A stretch of DNA of 64,000 nt from Dactylonectria macrodidyma (Eukaryota; Ascomycota; Sordariomycetes; Hypocreales; Nectriaceae): contig JAGMUV010000045.1 in the NCBI GenBank assembly GCA_020744425.1, positions 1 to 64,000 on the forward strand. The letters run 5' to 3'. Below the pieces are notes generated by a model that was given only the letters and a program-made list of their open reading frames with translations, searched no databases and was not told where the DNA came from. Shown here piece by piece: positions 11,035 to 21,916 of this stretch (its first letter is position 1; every line of letters begins with the position of its first letter). Position numbers and translations under genes: made by a program.

Positions 11035-11496
11035 GGAGGTTTATGACAGCCGATGGGATAGGCTAGGTCTCTTAGTTCCGCATTAAGCTCTTCAAATCGT
11101 GCCACTGCTCCTCAAAGCTTGCTGCATAGGTTTGATTGGCTACGCAAAACAAAGGTAACACACACACACGCCCTATTGGCCAAGTCTCTTCATCCACCCA
11201 CCCAGAGCCGACCACTTAAAACCGCGCCCTCTTCTCAACACGTGCAGCAACCGACTAGTAAAACAGGCTCTTGTTGCAAGCTTTGTACCGAAAGGTTACT
11301 CAGCGCAAGGGAGCCGCCAACTTGCCCATCACGCCCAGCTTCCAACTTCCAACTTCCCCCGGCGGACGTGCGCCTTCCCCTGTGCCTTTCGGTACGAAAG
11401 GTCTTCTTAAGCTCTGGGATTTCCACCCCCAAAATTTGGCCCCCCCTTGCAAAATTACCCGATTAAGCCATGCGCAACCGCACCTCCTAATTGGTC

Positions 11497-11671
11497 CTAA
11501 TCCTCCCACTCTCATTTGCCCCAAATCCTCCCACTCTCATTTGACACAAATCCTCCCACTCTCATTTGACACAAATCCTCCCACTCTCATTTGACACAAA
11601 TCCTCCCACTCTCTTTTGACACAAATCCTCCCACTCTCTTTTGACACAAATCCTCCCACTCTCTTTTGGCA
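11497..11671 (+). repeat. 25-bp minisatellite, about 7 units
   Basis: Tandem units of AAATCCTCCCACTCTCATTTG followed by ACAC. The last three units have CTCTTTT in place of CTCATTT, so unit types are grouped. The array replaces a single unrelated stretch at the same place in copy A, so it arose after the copies separated. Confidence 0.9.
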
Positions 11672-12196
11672 CATGTGGATGAGCTTCGAATTCACCCGCC
11701 CCCCCCCCCGAGATCAAGTGTAGAGAAGTCTTCATTGGCTGGGATTTTTCTGTTAAGAATCACGTGGGATTCATGTGAGCTTTTGATTTATAATAAAATG
11801 TCGTTGCTCTTGTCGTTTGCATTTTGTGAGATTCCTGCTTCTGCTCGAGTTAGGTGAAATCTATTATATTAGATCGGATTTTTAATATATAATATATATA
11901 TAGGAAACAGCGGATTAATTTTTCTCGAAATCTCATTATTGATCTCCTTTATACCTTTTGGAATACCCGGTAGCCACTTGGCGGACATGTTGGGTCTTTG
12001 GTGGATGTCTGGTGCTGAGAACCCCGCTTCAGACGTCATCATCGTCATCGAACGCGAACCGGGCGGGGGACATCATCGTCCCCCTGCGTAAAAGAGCCAG
12101 AACGGCCGGGGGCAATGGAATCGGAACAAAACACTCATCATCTATCAATACATACCTGACTGTTCCTTGGATTTGCTGTCTAAATTATAAACTATA

Positions 12197-12590
12197 TTAT
12201 TGCTCGTATTGTGCGGATGGGTGCAATAATGATAACCGGGCCTCATTTAATGTTCCCCCGCACAATTGCTCCAGCCTAGCCTCGCCATCAAACATTTCCT
12301 GTGGTATTTTATTCTTGACTATATCCTCCACACGCGCCTTTGACAGCAATATAATACCATCCAGCGATTTGCACCGCGATAGCTGCACATACAGGCTATA
12401 TGGATCGCACTTTCGTGGCTCGAGTTGTCCAGTCTTGGTGTTCAGCTTTGTCCCGGTTCCTCGCAGCTCCAGCGCAATCTGGAGGAGTGTTTCGCCTTGG
12501 ATTTTGTAATCGGTGCATGCGAATGCCGCAGTGCAGGGAAGTCCTCGGCGGCTCACATTATGCCTCTGCCAAGGCCTCTTCTTGACCCTC
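12197..12590 (-). pseudogene. PIF1-type helicase C-terminal fragment, copy B
   Basis: Same content as 3948-4400 (SRRGLPCTAAFACTDYKIQ...DPYSLYVQLSRCKSLDGIILLSKARVEDIV), with a few substitutions and no stop in the fragment. It marks the helicase-derived end of the second tandem element. Upstream Walker motifs are missing. Confidence 0.75.
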
Positions 12591-12679
12591 GTCTTCTTTT
12601 CGATTGGTATTTGGGCACCCGTTGGAGTAGTGCCAAGCGGAAGTCGAAGTGCAGCTTTAGTTGACGTCTAATCGATTTT

Positions 12680-13940
12680 TAGTGCCGCCAAGGATCGGTC
12701 GTGGTTTGGCGCCGACTACACACCTCTCAACTCCACGGTCGGCCACTTGATTGGGGGGATTCAAACGCCCGGTTGTGGGGATTGGCACGGTCGGACTTCC
12801 GGTCAAACGAAGTCCGAGGGCGACTGGTCCGCGATCCCGTGGCATCCTATGACTGCGCAACGTCCTTCACATCCCCACAGGCATCTGTAATGTCATTGGA
12901 AGTCCGATTCTAGACGAATACGATATCCATACGGGATCTAGTGTGCAAAACACAAAAGGCACCATCATCGATAAACAGGGTCGGACCGTTGCCTACTTTG
13001 ACCCCCACGGCAAATTCTTCCAGGTGAGGTTCAGCAGTCCACCGGTTGGGCCTCGGGTTGGCCCTATGCCCTTTGATCCGTCGGCAATGTACTGGATGAA
13101 CGTGCGATGGGCCGACAGTGAGCGGGAGAAATGGGAGGCATCGCGTGCCGGCCAAGACCTGCAGCCGGCGGAGGTAGGCCCACTTTCTGTTGAAATGAGA
13201 AGATTCAAGTTGCTTAATTCATCCTGAATGTACAGTAGGGGAACCACTGTTTATGTACAGGTATGATCTCTTGTAGAATGTTCCTCCTTCTTCCACACCT
13301 TGCCATCGACTTGGTCGCCTCACACTTGTGATTTCCAACACTTTCGACCGAGGAAATGCAGTGGCTCAAGAAACACTGGGGCAGTGAATTCAGGTTTCTA
13401 GCGAGCGACGGTCTCAACATCAACAAGGAAGAGGATCGCGAAGAGGGTCGTAGTATCCTCCGGGCCATCCTGGCCGACAGTGAGGACAGCGACGACAGCG
13501 ACGACAGCGATATCGGTCGGGACTACCCTAACGATGGCCGCCCAGAGGGGCAGCTAGCTGACTAGTATTTTGACGCCGACGAACTCAAGTTCATCAAGAA
13601 GCATTAAGGTGACTCGCTAACATTCATGTCCAGCTTTGGGCTGAAATTCTACAAGACCGAAGACTGCGAAGAGGCCAAGTCTATTGTTAGTAGCATGATG
13701 CATCCCGATAACGACGACTACGCATCCGATTAGGGAGTGAAGGACGACTTCCAGCAAGAAGCCGGTCGGCTTAACAAGTTGGTACATGTCAGACTGTCGG
13801 CAATAGGGGAGGGCTAAGGGGGAACCCCAGGTCCAGCAGAGGCTAGAGCAACTGAGCGAAGAGACGACCCGGGGCTGCCGGGCAGATAAGTCGTGGGACT
13901 GGCTAGGAAGAATATTAAGAGCGTGGATATGCATTTTAAC
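12680..13940 (+). pseudogene. captured gene remnant: retropepsin-like region plus repeated motif
   Basis: The frame from about 12685 reads ...YTPLNSTVGHLIGGIQTPG, shifts near 12840-12870, then CNVIGSPILDEYDIHTGSS, QNTKGTIIDKQGRTVAYFDP and PRVGPMPFDPSAMYWMNVRW. 'hCNVIG' followed by a hydrophobic-Asp context resembles retropepsin-like modules of fungal retroelement-derived proteins. Further on, KKHWGSEFRFLASDGLNINK-EEDREEGRSIL (13363-13460) is followed by a diverged second version, IKKH(stop)GDSLTFMSSFGLKFYK-TEDCEEAKSIV (13592-13690), so a motif of about 35 residues is duplicated. Stops at 13563, 13605 and 13732 and the frameshift show decay. The function is unknown. Confidence 0.5.
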
Positions 13941-14039
13941 TGTGACGTAGGTGGCAGGGCACCATTAATCATCCCCCCTTTCCCCTTTTCCTCTTCCTAT
14001 TCTTAGCTGAACCTAAATAAAGTAAAGAGTAAGATGCTT

Positions 14040-14500
14040 CTTGCTTTCCCATGTGCTAACGTTTTGGCCAATCCTTTGTACTCATGGAAAAAGCAAATCT
14101 GTTCACCATCTAACTATCTTAATTGATCAATTCAATTGTGCGAGTATCCACATCGGCAGGGATAGTAGCTCTTGGCTGAAAATGTTGGATGGAGATCGGC
14201 GATGCCACATCCTCTCTGCGCAATGAAATACAGCATCTTTACCAAGTGGTATCAATCTTCGCATTGTATATACGATATCATTTAATGTATCATAAATATC
14301 AGATGTGTCTCTTCTTTGTTCTGTACATTTGCCTGCCAACCTTGCAGGCTTATCTTACAATTGCTCTCCCTCTCTCTCTCTCTCACAAAGTCGTAATCTT
14401 AACTGCTCTCCCATTTTTTATTGAAATATTTGCTAGTTCAATATATCATGTCTTCATCAACTTCTACCTCAACTTCTACCTCAACTTCAGCTTCTTATAA
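14040..14500. repeat. leader of copy B, cargo gene deleted
   Basis: Homologous to 4690-5140, including the CT microsatellite (14369-14389) and ATGTCTTCATCAACTTCTACC. It continues directly into CAGCTTCTTATAACTACTCAAATTGAC, which in copy A lies after the cargo gene at about 6772. The junction marks either loss of the cargo from B or its gain by A. Confidence 0.75.
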
Positions 14501-15094
14501 CTACTCAAATTGACAATTTTCCCTCTTTGGTATTGTGATCTCTGCTAGTCTCAGTCCCCTGATCCCTGTCTCAATTATTCCCCCTCACCCTATTGGCTAG
14601 GCCTCTTAGTTCCCCATTAAACTCTTCAAATCGTGCCACTCAAAATGGTGCCTGCTCCGCAACGTCTGCTGCATAGGTCTTATTGGCTACGCAAAACAAA
14701 GGTAACACACACACGCGCGCCCTATTGGCTAAGTCTCTTCATCCACCTACCTAGAGCTGACCACTTAAAACCGCGCCCTCTTCTCAACACGTGCAGCAAC
14801 CCACTAGTAAAACAAGCTCTGGTTGCAAGCTTCGTACCGAAAGGCTACTCAGCGCAAGGGAGCCGCCAACTTGCCCACCACGCCCAGCTTCCAACTTCCA
14901 ACTTCCCCCGGCGGACGTGCGCCTTCCCCTGTCTTATTCGCGCCCGACCCTTCACACCCCCGTCCCTGGGCTCTGATTGGTTGCAAAGTTAGCTACCTTC
15001 TGATTGGCTAATAAAATGGCTTCTGATTGGGTCCGCTCTCCGTTTTTATGGGTCTGCTCTCCGTTTTTATTGTGAACGAAACGGAGATTGCCTC

Positions 15095-17330
15095 CTAACC
15101 TTGCTTCTTATGCCTGACCTCAAACCGCTTAACCGTCTGTCTTACTAGCTCTTTTAATCGATCGACCCCTTCTATGAGCTCCGGATATATCCGCGCCTGT
15201 TCGAAGTGCTCCCTTGGGATTAGCTGTACAAGCCGTATGTCCCGCAACCGCTTACACCGTAATAATTGTACGTATAAGCTAAGCACGTCGCACTTCTCCA
15301 TACTTAAGTATCCCTTCGTCCCTTTTCTCCCATAGAGCCCGAGCAGGACCTTCTCTAGGGTCTTGCTCTGCGCCTTATAGTCAGTGAGCGCAAAGCCTGG
15401 CGTATATAGCAGCCCCGTATGCATCAGCCCCATCTTAAACTCCCGCTTAGCTGCAAGTCGCGGACAGACGTATTTGCCGTGCTTTTCTTTATTAAGCTAT
15501 ATAGTCTCTGTCCTTAGCATGAGGGTACCTGGAGGTATGTGCAGGAACGCAAGCCCCTCCGTATCCTGCGATTAGAGAAGGATGCCGCTTGGCGGCCTGA
15601 GGAAGACAGACAGCCGGTCGTGGATCACCCGTTCTTCTACCTCTCTGTCTATAATGATGCTAGCAGCCGTAAACTCTGCTCTATTGACTACTTTCAGCCC
15701 TAGGTACTTGTTCTAGTTGACGATGACGGGCATGCCCTCGATGTACGGAAAGATGCCTGGGATGGGGAGCTGCGCATTATCTCCGAGCAGCACTACGGCC
15801 TCTATCTCTTCCTCGCTAGGCACGCGGGTTTTCTACTAGTGATCGGACATGAATAAGGACACCTTCCTACCGTACTCCTCGCCGAAGGCTAGGGCAGCAT
15901 AGAGCGTGAGGTCCCACCTGTGTCAGTTAAGCGGGATAATGGCGCGCCGGCCTCCTATAAAGTCGAGCTTCTCATTAGGAATGTATCGTGAGTTAAGCTT
16001 ATCCAGGTCGGCCGCCGTCTGTTAGCCTGTCTGGATGCGTTCTAAGAGCCCTATCAGTTCCTCGTCGCCCTCAGCCCTCTTCTGCTCCTCTAGGATCACT
16101 ACGTTAGTAAATAGCTCCTATGTTGTCTTGGCCTGGATCTGCTACTATTGATATTGTATTGCATGATCTGAGAGGTTCTATAGCCCCTTGCTGTTGTTAC
16201 TGGGGTTGACCCAGCTTAGCAGGCCTTTCTGCAGTACTGGCCTAAACTGGAGGAAGTCGCCTGTGAAGATTACTACTAGTATCCCGCCGAATGGCCTGTC
16301 TGGAAAGCCGTAGAGCGCCCGCAGCTTATGGTCTACTTCGTAGAGTGTCTTAAGTCCTAATATGCTTACCTCGTTGACCATAAGCACGTCACGCCTTCTC
16401 TAACGCTGCCGGCTTCTGTCCAGGTTTGCGGATAGTAGGCTTTCTATCCCCGTTCTGTCTTAATCCTTAAAGGCTAGCCCTAGCGCAGAGTGGATGGTGT
16501 TACTGCCAATCCCTGCCGCCGCTGTCCCAGACATAGCTATTATGACAATACGTTTTGACGACCCTTTTGCTGCGAATACCTCTTTCAGAGTCCCGATGAG
16601 CTAAGACTTCCCGGTGCTGCCGCTTCCGCCTATGTATTAGAGATGTTAAGGTGGCTGCTCCTACACTGTGTGTCCTTCGTTGCCATTAGCAGCTATATCT
16701 AACACTTCTTTCGCTCTATCCATCGCCTTATAGATAAGGCTGAGGGCAATCTTCTGTATGTGGTTTAGCGTTCGCTGCTTGCCTATTATATTCCTAACCA
16801 GGAGGAAGCTGCTGCTAGGTGCTATATCTACCTAAGTATGAGCTGGAGCGGGGGTTAGGTTGGGCGCTGGGATAGGTAGGAATAAATACTAATTATTGCT
16901 GAGACTGAAACTAGCTTTGTTGCCGTTCTTGTCTTCGCCGACTTTATTATCCCCTTCGATGGCTAGCACTCTGGCTCTGTGGAGCTGCAGCTGGGCTGCC
17001 CGTACTATGCCAATTTCGGGCTTTGTTATCGTTTTTACTGTCGCTTGATGTTCGGACTGCGTGTTTGCGCGCCACGGGTCCGGTTTGGGGTCAGAGAAGC
17101 TGGCTCTTTCGAGCGCCTGTAGTAGCCTTGCTAGTGTGGGGAAGTCTTTAGCAAACCCTTGATCGCTATATAGGTTATATACTGCATCATGGGTTTCAGA
17201 GCATTAAGGAATGGCATCGGTAGTAGGTATTCGGTGGCCGTTGCTAGTAGCCTATACGCGCACAAGGCCGGACTAGCATGCCGGAGGCTTGTCGCCCCGC
17301 TTTGCTCTATAATGGTATTCATTACTGCAT
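15095..17330 (-). pseudogene. decayed Helitron Rep/helicase (second family)
   Basis: Conceptual minus-strand translation shows, in order: YIGGSGSTGKS (Walker A, about 16630), IAMSGTAAAGIGSNTIHSALGL (about 16500-16560), LMVNEVSILG...LVVIFTGDFLQFRPV (Walker B and motif III, 16240-16390) and FALTDYKAQSKTL...DVLSLYVQLLRCKRL (motifs V-VI, 15250-15400). Many stops interrupt it, commonly TAG/TAA where Gln or Trp is expected, as C-to-T or G-to-A change would make. It belongs to a different Helitron lineage from the fragments at 3948 and 9609. An upstream part probably continues at 19509-19817, beyond the inserted pogo element. Confidence 0.7.
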
Positions 17331-17632
17331 TCTATAACGGTTTGTCCTTAGTTTTCTCTTTGTCTAAATAGTCTCCTGCCCTAACGATGCGAAGGGGGAT
17401 ATCGTAAGACTTATTGAACTTAATGCTTATATGATAATAGAGGAAATCAAACCGAACGGGTGTTATTATCATTTTGACGTTATAAGTAACTGTTCATAAT
17501 CGGAAGTAGAATGTGAAAACATGTCTTGTGTTAAGATAATGTAGTGAGAAGTATTTGAGGAGATGAGGCAATGTCTCCCCCCATGATCCCTGCCTAAGGA
17601 TTAGGTGATGAGAGTTAGCTCTAGTTGTGTTA

Positions 17633-19492
17633 ACGTACTCCACAAGTGAGTCGGTCACCCAAGTGAGTCGGTCAAAAATCTTAATCCTCAATATAGAACA
17701 TTAAATAAAAACACAACAAAGCATCTAATCAATTAAAACTAATTGCTATTCTCTTCACTAGACGTCTTAATAACTACCTGACATGTTCTTGCGTTATGAC
17801 CGGTCTTGCCGCATGTTCCACAACGCCTTTCCTTCGGTCGCGCCGACCCTCCTTGACCACGATTTCTCGACGATTCGGCCACTAGCTGCGCATCAACATC
17901 CTTCTGATCAATTGAATCCCTCCCTTCATCCAGAGTCATCTTTCCTCCATTACGGAGGCGTGTCTTTTTTGCTCTGCGCCGCTTACTAAGGGTCTCATTC
18001 GCCTGTCGAAGGATCTGGTTCTCAGACTTCAATAACGCCATCTGATGCATTATTGCCTTCGTTCCCTTAGATAGCGACTCAATCGCTTCAAAAATATATG
18101 TCGGGGAGCTGCTTTGGTGCCTTTCAACCCGTCTTTTGAGAAATTCAGACTGAGAGCTAGCCTCAAGGACGGTCTTTGGGGTCTTCGAGACCCAAGGGTC
18201 AGGAAGGCTAGCTTCCTCCTCGACCGGTGTTGGAGTCCGTAGCTGGATATCAAGTTTCGATAGCACACTCTCCGGGTCTAGAGGAACAAGCCCTGCTCCT
18301 CTAAAACCCCCTCGAATGTTGCTTTCTGTCATTGCGGCTTGGTGGGCGGCGTAAAAGGCTGGAAAGAACTCGGTCTTCGAAATGTGGGTTATAGAGCATC
18401 TGATCAAATGCTCTATTTCCCGACCGTAGGCCTTTTTGAGCGGCCCAAAGCACCCGACATCGAGAGGTTGAAGTAGGTGAGACGAATGAGGCGGCATACA
18501 AAGCGTGATGATGTTGTTTTCCTCGCAATATAGCTCAAAGTCGGTCGAGTGGTGGCTTTCGTGCCCATCGAGGATCAGAAGGCGATAGCGACCATTTGAT
18601 CGGGTCTTTGTATGCCGATCGAAGTGCTTGATCCACTCAAGACCCGTCTCGTTGTCGGTCCAGCCATTTTTGGTCGTGGCGATAGCCCAATCGCCCGGGA
18701 GGTTGCTTTCTTGATACCAGCTGGCGAGGTGATATTGGCCCGCAACCACGATGAACGGCTGGATTGCCCAACCTTCCGCATTAATAGCCTGGATGACTGT
18801 AACCCATTCCCGGTTTCCAGGCTGGACTGATTTCGCCTTTCCACGCCGTTCTGCGCCTGTAACAACCATTCCGCTTGCGATCATACCCATCATAAAGCCA
18901 GTCTCGTCAAAGTTATAGATATCAGCTAGGGTGATGCCGTATTTCGCGATTGTGTTCGCTACGAGCGAGAACCACTCACGAATGAGGGTCGGATCTTCGC
19001 ATTTGGCTCTCTGGTAATCATATTTGCGATTAAAACGCGTCGTAAGCTCTGGTTGTCGCCTAACGAAGTTGGAAGCCCAGTTCTTTCCGACAGGTGACGC
19101 GTCGCGGTCGGCAAGCAGTCGGTTGGCCATTTCTTCCACACCACGAAGTCGCGGGGGAAATCCTCGTGAATCTAGGTCGAGAATATACTCAATAAGAGTC
19201 TGTTCCTCTAGATCAGATAGTTTACGTGATTTAGGGATAATATCGCCTCGGAAGGGTCTGCCATTATGTCGGTCAAGAAGAGTACTATAATGGGCTTCAT
19301 AGATCCTTGCGGCGCGTCGGAGACTTAGTTTTGGGTCATTTCGGTAGGCTTGAAGGGCAAGAATGATATTTGACTCGTTATTTGATTGTGACATGTTTTG
19401 TGGTAGAGAAATAGATGATTAGATGCAAAGAGAGGAGGTTGACGGATTTTTGACCGACTCACTTGGGTGACCGACCCACTTGTGGAGTACGT
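17633..19492 (-). mobile_element. intact pogo/Fot-type Tc1-mariner transposon
   Basis: TIRs of 48 bp (17633-17680 and 19445-19492) differ at one position and start ACGTACTCCACAAGTG. Each TIR contains two direct copies of AAGTGAGTCGGTCA. A TA target duplication flanks both ends (17631-17632, 19493-19494). Length 1860 bp with a single uninterrupted transposase. It sits in a decayed Helitron helicase, so it is younger than that relic. Confidence 0.95.
17739..19394 (-). CDS. pogo-type DDE transposase, full length
   Basis: 551 residues from an ATG at 19394, 98 bp inside the TIR. An N-terminal HTH_psq-like helix-turn-helix (residues about 5-50) and a CENP-B-type HTH (about 60-125, FPPRLRGVEEMANRLL) precede the DDE_1 catalytic core. 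Catalytic Asp residues: D163 (NFDETGF), D276 (LILDGHESH) and D312 (LQPLDVGCF), i.e. DDD as in Fot/pogo elements. A leucine-rich coiled region (about 450-490) and a CCHC zinc knuckle (CGTCGKTGHNARTC, about 525-538) end the protein. It cuts and pastes the flanking element at TA sites. No stop, frameshift or missing key residue is visible, so the element may be active. Confidence 0.95.
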   Translation of the reverse strand: MSQSNNESNIILALQAYRNDPKLSLRRAARIYEAHYSTLLDRHNGRPFRGDIIPKSRKLSDLEEQTLIEYILDLDSRGFPPRLRGVEEMANRLLADRDASPVGKNWASNFVRRQPELTTRFNRKYDYQRAKCEDPTLIREWFSLVANTIAKYGITLADIYNFDETGFMMGMIASGMVVTGAERRGKAKSVQPGNREWVTVIQAINAEGWAIQPFIVVAGQYHLASWYQESNLPGDWAIATTKNGWTDNETGLEWIKHFDRHTKTRSNGRYRLLILDGHESHHSTDFELYCEENNIITLCMPPHSSHLLQPLDVGCFGPLKKAYGREIEHLIRCSITHISKTEFFPAFYAAHQAAMTESNIRGGFRGAGLVPLDPESVLSKLDIQLRTPTPVEEEASLPDPWVSKTPKTVLEASSQSEFLKRRVERHQSSSPTYIFEAIESLSKGTKAIMHQMALLKSENQILRQANETLSKRRRAKKTRLRNGGKMTLDEGRDSIDQKDVDAQLVAESSRNRGQGGSARPKERRCGTCGKTGHNARTCQVVIKTSSEENSN

Positions 19493-19508
19493 TACAACTT
19501 ATCCCATT

Positions 19509-19837
19509 TTAGGCTTTCGCCCGGGCCTTGATATTAGAGGCCTGTGTTAAGGATTGATTGATCATAATGATGTGCTTAGGACCGGGTAGATATATCTTGC
19601 ATATAGGTAAAATTGCTGTGACCTTATTAGTGGATTGCACGGAGGAGAGTAAGTTGTAGATGCATGGCCATTCCCTCTGAGCACATGACCCTCTCTGCCT
19701 GTAGGCGTCCTGATACAGAGCACTCCTTTTCCTATTCCTAACGGGAGGCCTTCCTAGCAAGCCGGCGTGGCGGCTGCTCCCCAGTTGTACGGTCGGATCC
19801 ACACCAACAGCATTCAATGCTAACTAAATAAAGAATT
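19509..19837 (-). pseudogene. probable upstream part of the Helitron helicase relic
   Basis: The minus-strand frame (MNAVGVDPTVQLGSSRHAGL...) has no motif I can name, but it lies directly across the pogo insertion from the helicase relic and in the same orientation, and the frame can be followed to both edges of the pogo element. Assignment is by position only. Confidence 0.3.
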
Positions 19838-20604
19838 CAGAGGCGCGATTCGACCGCCTCGGCCAGCCAGTCGTCCAGGTCAAAGCTAAGAACGTCGGCC
19901 CTGGTGCGGCTGCTGCCCCCGATGGCAAGGCAGGGAACCTTGCAAAGCAGATTCCCATACATTAGCGCCCGTCTAATGCTGACGTCCAACCTTTAGCAGC
20001 CAGTTGGCCGCTGTAACGGCGCTCGAGGTACGATTTACGACATCGGCTGGGCACCTGGGCCGACCCCATCCAAGACCCTCCCTGTGTTGTCATGATGGAG
20101 TTTGACAAATACAGCGGACCGGTATTCCTGACCACCGCTGAGAGCAGGAAGATTATGCCGATTCTCCCAGTAGAGAGGTACTTCCTCATCGGAGCCACTC
20201 TCTGCGCCCGCACGCAGTTTCCCCTGCTCGTATGCTACGCAATTACCGTGCACAAGTCACAAAGTATAACCGAAGACGTGATAGTTACAGATCTGTCCTG
20301 CCGGGACTTTCGGACTGGTTTAAGCTACGTGGCTATCTCTCGCGTGAAAATGGTCTACAGGTCTCCCCCGGATGGCATGAAGATGAAGATGAAGATGAGG
20401 GATCAGGAGCTTCGGAAACGACATGTGCTCACACGGAATCCGTACATGTCACATAATACCAAGAATGGCCATGGCAATGGATCAGTACGCAGATAATGCA
20501 GTAGCAGTAATAGCTTCCTGGCCCGCGGACACACAGCCTTCGGCTGAGGCTACCCCATGCACCCCATCGCCGGTCCAATGTGCATGGGGTGACGTAGTAT
20601 TTTA
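19838..20604 (+). mobile_element. 3' fragment of the short Helitron family
   Basis: From about 19838 to 20604 it matches 9616-10415. It carries the same helicase C-terminal coding stretch (FPLLVCYAITVHKSQSITEDVI...GLSYVAISRVK), the CAGCCTTCGGCTG hairpin, the ACCCCATGCAC/GTGCATGGGGT stem and the terminal GACGTAGTATTTTA. The left part is missing. Coding is broken by frameshifts near 19970-20090. The shared right terminus fixes the 3' end of this family. Confidence 0.75.
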
Positions 20605-21916
20605 TTCTTCCGGCCTTATTCCATACGTATGGAATACGGACGGCTCGTATGGAATATGGAGTATGGATAGAAAGCCTGCCTTTCGGGCTTTGTTGACACC
20701 ATAGTCATGCCGGTCCATGATAGGTGGTCAAGAGATCTCCTGTACAAAGACGCGCCCGCTTTGCTCACATTTTCGACGGGGAAGAGCCCCATTTCATATG
20801 GAAATAAAAGCGGGCTCCATCTTATACGGGATGGTGTACCTGCATATGTAGTCAGTATGAGTAAACGGGCTTATTAGCTTCGTGGGATGATGACAGGTCC
20901 TCTTTCAGAAACAAACAACCCCCCCCCCCAATTTCCCCTTCTCATCATGATGCTGTTTTCATAACTGCCTACCTACTGTCTACTGTACGTCGTAAATTAG
21001 GTCTTGTTTCACTATCATCACGCCGGCCTTTCAAAGAAGAAAAACCAATCTTCATTCAACATGCTAAAAAGCAGACGGTTCCAACAAACTAGCAAGAGAT
21101 CCAAATAAAAATAAACGTCACCCCTCCACCTCCTCCTCCTCCTCTTTCGAAACCCACCCAGTTCCTCAACGACGCTAACTTTTCGTTTCCTACGCAAGGG
21201 CCCCAGGGTCAAGGATCCCTTGAACCCCGCCAGCGCCCTGGCGCAGTTTCACATCAGTATCAGGGTTGCCCAGAAAAGCCATTCCGGGTCGGAAACATTC
21301 CTTACACAACCCTCGTCTAGAAACACAAAGAAATATTGTAGAGACATCGCATGCGTCGGTGACTTTGCTTTTCCCGCCCCGGCATCTCTCGTGGAACCCG
21401 AGCCCAGAGCCCTCTCCAGTCAGACGAGAAGATTCGAAGTATCTGTAGGCGCCAATCTTACGCGTCAAAGCATAGCCTAACGATTTAGTTATAAACTTTA
21501 CCCCCCTTTTACCCATACTCTATTATCAGACGCGAATCAGGTTATTCCTCTTACAGAGTCCAACAGAGTGGTCTTCGTTGGTCGAGACCCTGTGATCGGC
21601 GACGCTATGCTCAGGTCATGCCTATTGGCCCGCAATAACATGAATATAGACGCCACTAGTATTCCCACAATTCCCCGCAATCAAAGGCGCCGACTGCATC
21701 TCCTACGAAGCTGATTGGCAAAACTGCCTGTTGTACTAGCCAGCTGTTACGGCGTAAGTCTTACAGGACATGCCCAAAGGACTTCATCCGCTCTACAGAG
21801 GGACAGGCCATGAGAGATTCTTTACTTCAGAGCTTCCAGATCAGTGTTTGGAAGATTGCCTGGCCTGAGGCATATGAGGGCGGCCGGCTCTGACCGGGCA
21901 TTGATAGGTTGAGGGT
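20605..21916. other. intergenic, no gene recognised
   Basis: About 1.3 kb. It holds short palindromic runs around CCATACGTATGG (20620-20650), a poly-C tract near 20922 and a GGAGGAGGA/TCC run near 21130. Several open frames (for example 21190-21516) have no recognisable domain and no convincing splice sites. Confidence 0.45.

Larger units (their letters stand above)
6880..11058 (-). mobile_element. PiggyBac-domain DNA transposon, copy 1 (contains nested Helitron)
   Basis: Terminal inverted repeats of 24 bp at 6880-6903 (TCCCATCAACTGTCATAAAC...) and 11035-11058 match at 22 of 24 positions. A TA flanks each end (6878-6879 and 11059-11060). The tandem copy B supplies a near-empty site (CCCTCACCCTATTGGCTAGG at about 14585), which supports the boundary. 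Without the nested Helitron (8481-10415) the element is 2244 bp, close to copy 2 (2191 bp). The transposase is on the minus strand and is split by the Helitron. Confidence 0.85.
3466..11383 (-). mobile_element. Helitron-like element, tandem copy A (with nested insertions)
   Basis: Its left edge GCCTTTCGGTACGAAAGG and right edge ...GTGCGCCTTCCCCTGT are the same as those of copy B, which begins at the next base (11384). Left to right it holds a helicase C-terminal fragment on the minus strand (3948-4400), a long non-coding leader (about 4580-5090), an unknown gene on the plus strand (5160-6614) and a shared right part (11059-11383). The edge has a small hairpin (CCTTTCG/CGAAAGG), and a complementary box GTACCGAAAGG lies near the other end (about 11287), a layout seen in Helitron2/Helentron elements. 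A PiggyBac-domain transposon fills 6880-11058; removing it gives about 3.7 kb. The Helitron assignment is an inference from the helicase fragment and end structure. The minus strand is given because the helicase reads that way. Confidence 0.65.
11384..14932 (-). mobile_element. Helitron-like element, tandem copy B
   Basis: It begins at 11384 with the same GCCTTTCGGTACGAAAGG hairpin as copy A and ends at 14932 with the same CGCCTTCCCCTGT. It keeps the helicase fragment (12197-12590), leader (14040-14490) and right part (14500-14932). It differs in three ways: it lacks the copy A cargo gene (the leader joins straight to the downstream sequence near 14492), it lacks the PiggyBac insertion, and it has gained about 1.4 kb of other cargo (about 12640-14035) and a 25-bp minisatellite (11497-11671). 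Head-to-tail joining of copies without spacer is expected from rolling-circle transposition. Confidence 0.65.

Noticed and set aside
19509..19817. Independent small gene on the minus strand
   Set aside because: Low complexity of evidence; position and frame suit an upstream piece of the Helitron helicase relic better.
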